DNA of 7,615 nucleotides from Proteobacteria bacterium UBA1673 (lineage in GTDB: Bacteria; Pseudomonadota; Gammaproteobacteria; Comchoanobacterales; Comchoanobacteraceae), in the NCBI GenBank assembly GCA_002320385.1, contig DCKN01000057.1:1-7615 (forward strand). The letters run 5' to 3'. Position 1 is the first letter of the stretch; each line of letters begins with the position of its first letter. The notes below the pieces were generated by a model, which made no database searches, was not told where the DNA came from, and worked only from the letters and a program-made list of their open reading frames with translations. Below are positions 5,180-7,615 of this stretch, piece after piece. The translations under genes and the position numbers were made by a program.

Positions 5180-7493
5180 TTTGGTCTCCTTTACTAAGCC
5201 CACTGAGAATCACTATTGAGTTAGCAGTCGTTGAGCCTACGGTTACGCGCTTTTTAGTAATTTTTCCATCAACCAGTATTTTAACATAATGTATAGGTTG
5301 TTGTGAAGAATCATCTGATTTTCCAACAGCAGTCAGTGGAACTTGAAGCGTTGGTTCTGCTGGGTTGATTATACTAACCTCGGCACTAATGCTGTAGTAG
5401 CGCTCACAATTCTCTTTACAAGCAATATCCACTGTCACAGGAATAGTGGGAATTTGCCCTGAACGTTGATTGTATTCAAATCTTCTAATCTCCGATATTT
5501 CACCTTGCATGGTTTTATTTTTCAGTACAGGAATTTTCATAACTGCAGTTTGGCCTTTGCTGAACTTAAGAACATCAAATTCTGGTACTTCAATGCGTAA
5601 GCGTAGTCGTTTCGGATCAGCGATCATACCAATCACCTGATCCTCTTTTACGGTACCGCCAGCGACAAAGTTAATTTGTTCTTGGTCATCATCCTGAGTG
5701 ATCTTAGGTAAGAAAATGCCTGACTCACCTGCATCGATTTTCAAAATATATTGCTTATTAAGTAGGAATTCAACGATATCTTCAGCACCGCCCTTTTGTT
5801 GTAAGAGTGGTTGCTTTGAAAAATCAAGATCATCAACTTTACGCCAATCAAAGTCAAGCGATTGGGCTAGCTTTTTAAATTCTATCCTGGTTCTTACCAT
5901 GCTGATGAGTGAGGATATGTAGCTACTTTGCGAGCTATTGAGTTCTTGCTTCGAGATAACGCCTTTTTTTTGCAGCTCAATATTTTTTCTCAATGTTGCT
6001 AAGGATTCATAATAACTATCTTTACTCTGTATAAAGTCAACAACGTTAGACATAAGCTCTTTTTTAGCTTCATTAGAGCTAACACTAATGATCAAGTCAT
6101 CCTTTTTGACATGATCGCCATAAATCTTGTTGACGTGAACAATTTTTCCTCGTACTGGCGTAACAACAGATGATCGAATGACTGGACGGATCGTGCTCTG
6201 AAATGTGGGGTTCTTAGAATATTTGACTTCTTTGACTGTAACAAGTTTTGGCAGTTTAACGGGTTTCGGCTGGGTCTCAGTTTTTGTAGGGGACTTAATC
6301 GCAACGTTGGTCAATACGTTACCCTCAGTTTTTGCATTTGTTTTGGCTACCAGTTTAGATATAACACTCGCTGGAATACTGGACGAATCTGCGGCTACAG
6401 TCTTAGCTACAGCATTTGCGACGACCTTAGTCTTTTTGGTGGTAGAGGGCTTAATATCATTTCTCCCTGCGACCTTGGTTGGCTTATTGGAAACAGATTT
6501 GAGGTCAACTTGTGCAACTGCTTTGGATGCTTGTGAAGCAACAGGTTTGCTGGCTACTGATGATACAACAGCGTCTGCATTTGCAGTATTCGGTTTACGT
6601 GGCAATTCAGCAACCGCTACTTTTGATGCGTTAATCTTATCAGTGGCCAAACTCTTAGCTGTGACGATATTGGCAATGCGCTGTGGGTGAGACTGAGGCG
6701 AATTTTTGACAGCTACTCTATTTGTATGAGGGGGAGCAACCACAGCTGTAGCGTTCTCAGTTATTGGGTTAGACGCTTTAACTAGACGCTTCGATTCGGG
6801 CTTAGGGGCTAGCGTACGCGAAGGTTTTTTGTTAGTGGATGCATCAGCAGTTGGCTTGATATCGGATGCTTTGACAACACTGATCGGTAAGGACTTTGCG
6901 GCATTCAACGGTGCGGTTGATACAGATCGGTTGACTGGCTTAGGGTTTGATAGCCCCTGTGATATGCCAGTTGAGTCGGCTGTCCCAGTTCGAACTGAAG
7001 GAGACATTTTCTCAGCGGTTCTGCTTGATTGGACGTTTTGCGCAATGGGTGTGGGTTCGACGTTAGACACGTGAAGTGCCTCAGTGCTTTGAGGCGCTAA
7101 AACACCAGTTCGATAATCAGCATTGATGGAACCAGCAGGGCGAGACTTCAGAATAGATTTCCTCGCCTGACCAACCACGTTGTCAAGCTTGACATTAGAC
7201 AACTCCGTATTGGACGAATCTAAACGATTACGGTCAACACTTACGCTATCAGCCGATGTCGAAGCTGAGACACTGTTAGAAATAGTGCCAGAGATATGAA
7301 CAGCAGTGGGTTGATTGTCTATTTGAGTCTTAGTCGATGACAGCAGTTTCTGCACAGATGAATTGGGGTCATTCGCGGTACTGATTGCCTGAAGGCTTTT
7401 GGGTGTTTTATTGTGAGCGGCATCAGACGATTCATCAGCGTGAAGATCAGAGACTAGGAGTACTAAAGATAGTAAAATTAAGTTAACTTGCAT
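5148..7493 (-). CDS. HlyD/MacA-type periplasmic adaptor with a very long basic low-complexity N-terminal extension
   Basis: This 781-residue protein begins with a probable signal peptide (hydrophobic 4-15, likely cut after LHA at 17-19; the n-region has no Lys or Arg). Residues 20-424 are low-complexity. The adaptor core follows: first lipoyl half-motif (about 442-474, SSVVTPVRGKIVHVNKIYGDH), alpha-hairpin (about 475-545), second half-motif (about 583-627), beta-barrel (about 628-710) and membrane-proximal domain (about 715-778, including ILSGLSKGDQIVEN). Such adaptors link an inner-membrane ABC permease to a TolC-type duct. The core of about 360 residues is of normal MacA size; the extension more than doubles it. 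Two close cysteines (C692, C696) lie in the barrel. In-frame TGA two codons before the ATG fixes the start. The gene overlaps both neighbours: 11 bases with the DUF2061-like gene, 32 with the ATPase. Cargo unknown. Confidence 0.87.
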   Translation of the reverse strand: MQVNLILLSLVLLVSDLHADESSDAAHNKTPKSLQAISTANDPNSSVQKLLSSTKTQIDNQPTAVHISGTISNSVSASTSADSVSVDRNRLDSSNTELSNVKLDNVVGQARKSILKSRPAGSINADYRTGVLAPQSTEALHVSNVEPTPIAQNVQSSRTAEKMSPSVRTGTADSTGISQGLSNPKPVNRSVSTAPLNAAKSLPISVVKASDIKPTADASTNKKPSRTLAPKPESKRLVKASNPITENATAVVAPPHTNRVAVKNSPQSHPQRIANIVTAKSLATDKINASKVAVAELPRKPNTANADAVVSSVASKPVASQASKAVAQVDLKSVSNKPTKVAGRNDIKPSTTKKTKVVANAVAKTVAADSSSIPASVISKLVAKTNAKTEGNVLTNVAIKSPTKTETQPKPVKLPKLVTVKEVKYSKNPTFQSTIRPVIRSSVVTPVRGKIVHVNKIYGDHVKKDDLIISVSSNEAKKELMSNVVDFIQSKDSYYESLATLRKNIELQKKGVISKQELNSSQSSYISSLISMVRTRIEFKKLAQSLDFDWRKVDDLDFSKQPLLQQKGGAEDIVEFLLNKQYILKIDAGESGIFLPKITQDDDQEQINFVAGGTVKEDQVIGMIADPKRLRLRIEVPEFDVLKFSKGQTAVMKIPVLKNKTMQGEISEIRRFEYNQRSGQIPTIPVTVDIACKENCERYYSISAEVSIINPAEPTLQVPLTAVGKSDDSSQQPIHYVKILVDGKITKKRVTVGSTTANSIVILSGLSKGDQIVENYKNPES
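5186..5192 (-). promoter_or_regulatory. Ribosome binding site that sets the ATPase start at TTG
   Basis: Minus-strand AAAGGAG followed by a six-base spacer (ACCAAA) precedes TTG at 5179-5177. It lies within the 3' end of the adaptor coding region. The strength and spacing favour this rare start over GTG 5203. Confidence 0.65.
6222..7436 (-). other. Lys/Ala/Ser/Thr/Val/Pro-rich disordered region of the adaptor
   Basis: This segment encodes adaptor residues 20-424. It contains only one aromatic residue (Tyr127), no cysteine and few glycines. The first part (about 20-200) is Ser/Thr/Asn-rich. The second (201-420) has 36 Lys+Arg against 12 Asp+Glu by my count and no Phe, Trp or Tyr. Loose recurrent units are visible (SKPVA, SKAVA, VAKT, KTVA, KVVANAVAK) without an exact period. 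The composition suggests an unfolded, positively charged periplasmic linker, reminiscent of Pro/Lys-rich TonB or histone-H1-like tails. Binding to peptidoglycan or another anionic polymer is inference. Confidence 0.7.
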
Positions 7494-7615
7494 TGCGTAT
7501 CATCTTCCTTTTGGTTTGTAGATTCCATAAATAATCAAGAAAAAAGTACCATACACCATTGATCAAAGGCTCAACAATCGCATCGATTGTTGCTAAGCCT
7601 AGATCCGCACCTGTA
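7483..7615 (-). CDS. DUF2061-like small membrane protein, C-terminal part (5' end outside the window)
   Basis: From the right edge a minus-strand frame is open for 43 residues (TGADLGLATIDAIVEPLING..., then VWYFFLDYLWNL and a basic tail KRKMIRNAS) and ends at TAA 7485-7483. The pattern TG, small hydrophobic residues, EP, LxN, aromatic YFF and a terminal W resembles the C-terminal helix of DUF2061 (PF09834) membrane proteins, which are typically 60-90 residues long. The usual His-Glu before the final Trp is replaced by Leu-Asp. It overlaps the adaptor start by 11 bases, so it is probably the preceding operon gene. Its role is unknown. The family call comes from remembered motif similarity and needs the missing N-terminus for confirmation. 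Confidence 0.6.
   Translation of the reverse strand, partial: TGADLGLATIDAIVEPLINGVWYFFLDYLWNLQTKRKMIRNAS
7572..7592. repeat. Perfect 9-bp inverted repeat with a 3-base loop
   Basis: CAACAATCG-CAT-CGATTGTTG lies within the coding region of the DUF2061-like gene, about 80 bases upstream of the adaptor start. It could form an mRNA hairpin or be a dyad protein-binding site. No T run follows on either strand, so it is not an intrinsic terminator. It may be chance. Confidence 0.4.

Noticed and set aside
6205..6690. Long plus-strand open frame opposite the adaptor
   Set aside because: It lies opposite the low-complexity coding region, whose Ala/Lys/Ser/Val codons leave the complementary frame open. 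The predicted Thr/Leu/Ala-rich product looks like an antisense artefact.
6222..7436. Exact tandem repeat array within the adaptor gene
   Set aside because: Similar short units recur, but I could find no constant period or near-identical DNA copies, so it is biased composition rather than a tandem array.

Overview
The window looks like bacterial, most likely gammaproteobacterial, chromosomal DNA of low-to-moderate GC content (sampled stretches are near 37% in the leftmost gene). This rests on gene content (a MacA/MacB-like periplasmic adaptor with ABC transporter, a DUF2061-like protein, a UPF0104-type membrane protein) and on compact, overlapping gene packing. No sequence here fixes the genus. 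A Legionellales- or Thiotrichales-like organism is only a guess.

Left part (1-980, + strand): the window opens on the N-terminal motif of a family 2 glycosyltransferase. Its frame stops after only about 33 codons, so the catalytic domain is missing and the gene looks internally deleted. Overlapping its end is an intact flippase-like integral membrane protein (LPG_synthase_TM / UPF0104), a family often paired with GT2 enzymes. Next come about 390 bases (981-1368) with no convincing gene. They hold several short inverted repeats, a GC-rich islet (57% over 1131-1230) and a minus-strand reading frame broken by a single TAG; this may be a remnant.

Middle (1369-2302, - strand): a membrane-anchored alpha/beta hydrolase with a complete Ser-Asp-His triad. 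It starts at TTG and has a convincing sigma70-type promoter in the gap upstream of it.

Right part (2384 to the window edge, - strand): five tightly overlapping genes. In transcription order they are the C-terminus of a DUF2061-like small membrane protein (cut by the edge), a 781-residue HlyD/MacA-type adaptor, a MacB-like ABC ATPase, an FtsX/MacB-like permease, and an EamA/DMT transporter. Adaptor, ATPase and permease together look like a tripartite efflux or export pump with the ATPase and permease on separate chains. No TolC-like outer membrane gene is in view. The adaptor is the oddest gene: about 400 residues of Lys/Ala/Ser/Thr/Val/Pro-rich, almost aromatic-free sequence lie between its signal peptide and its lipoyl domain. 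The cargo is unknown.
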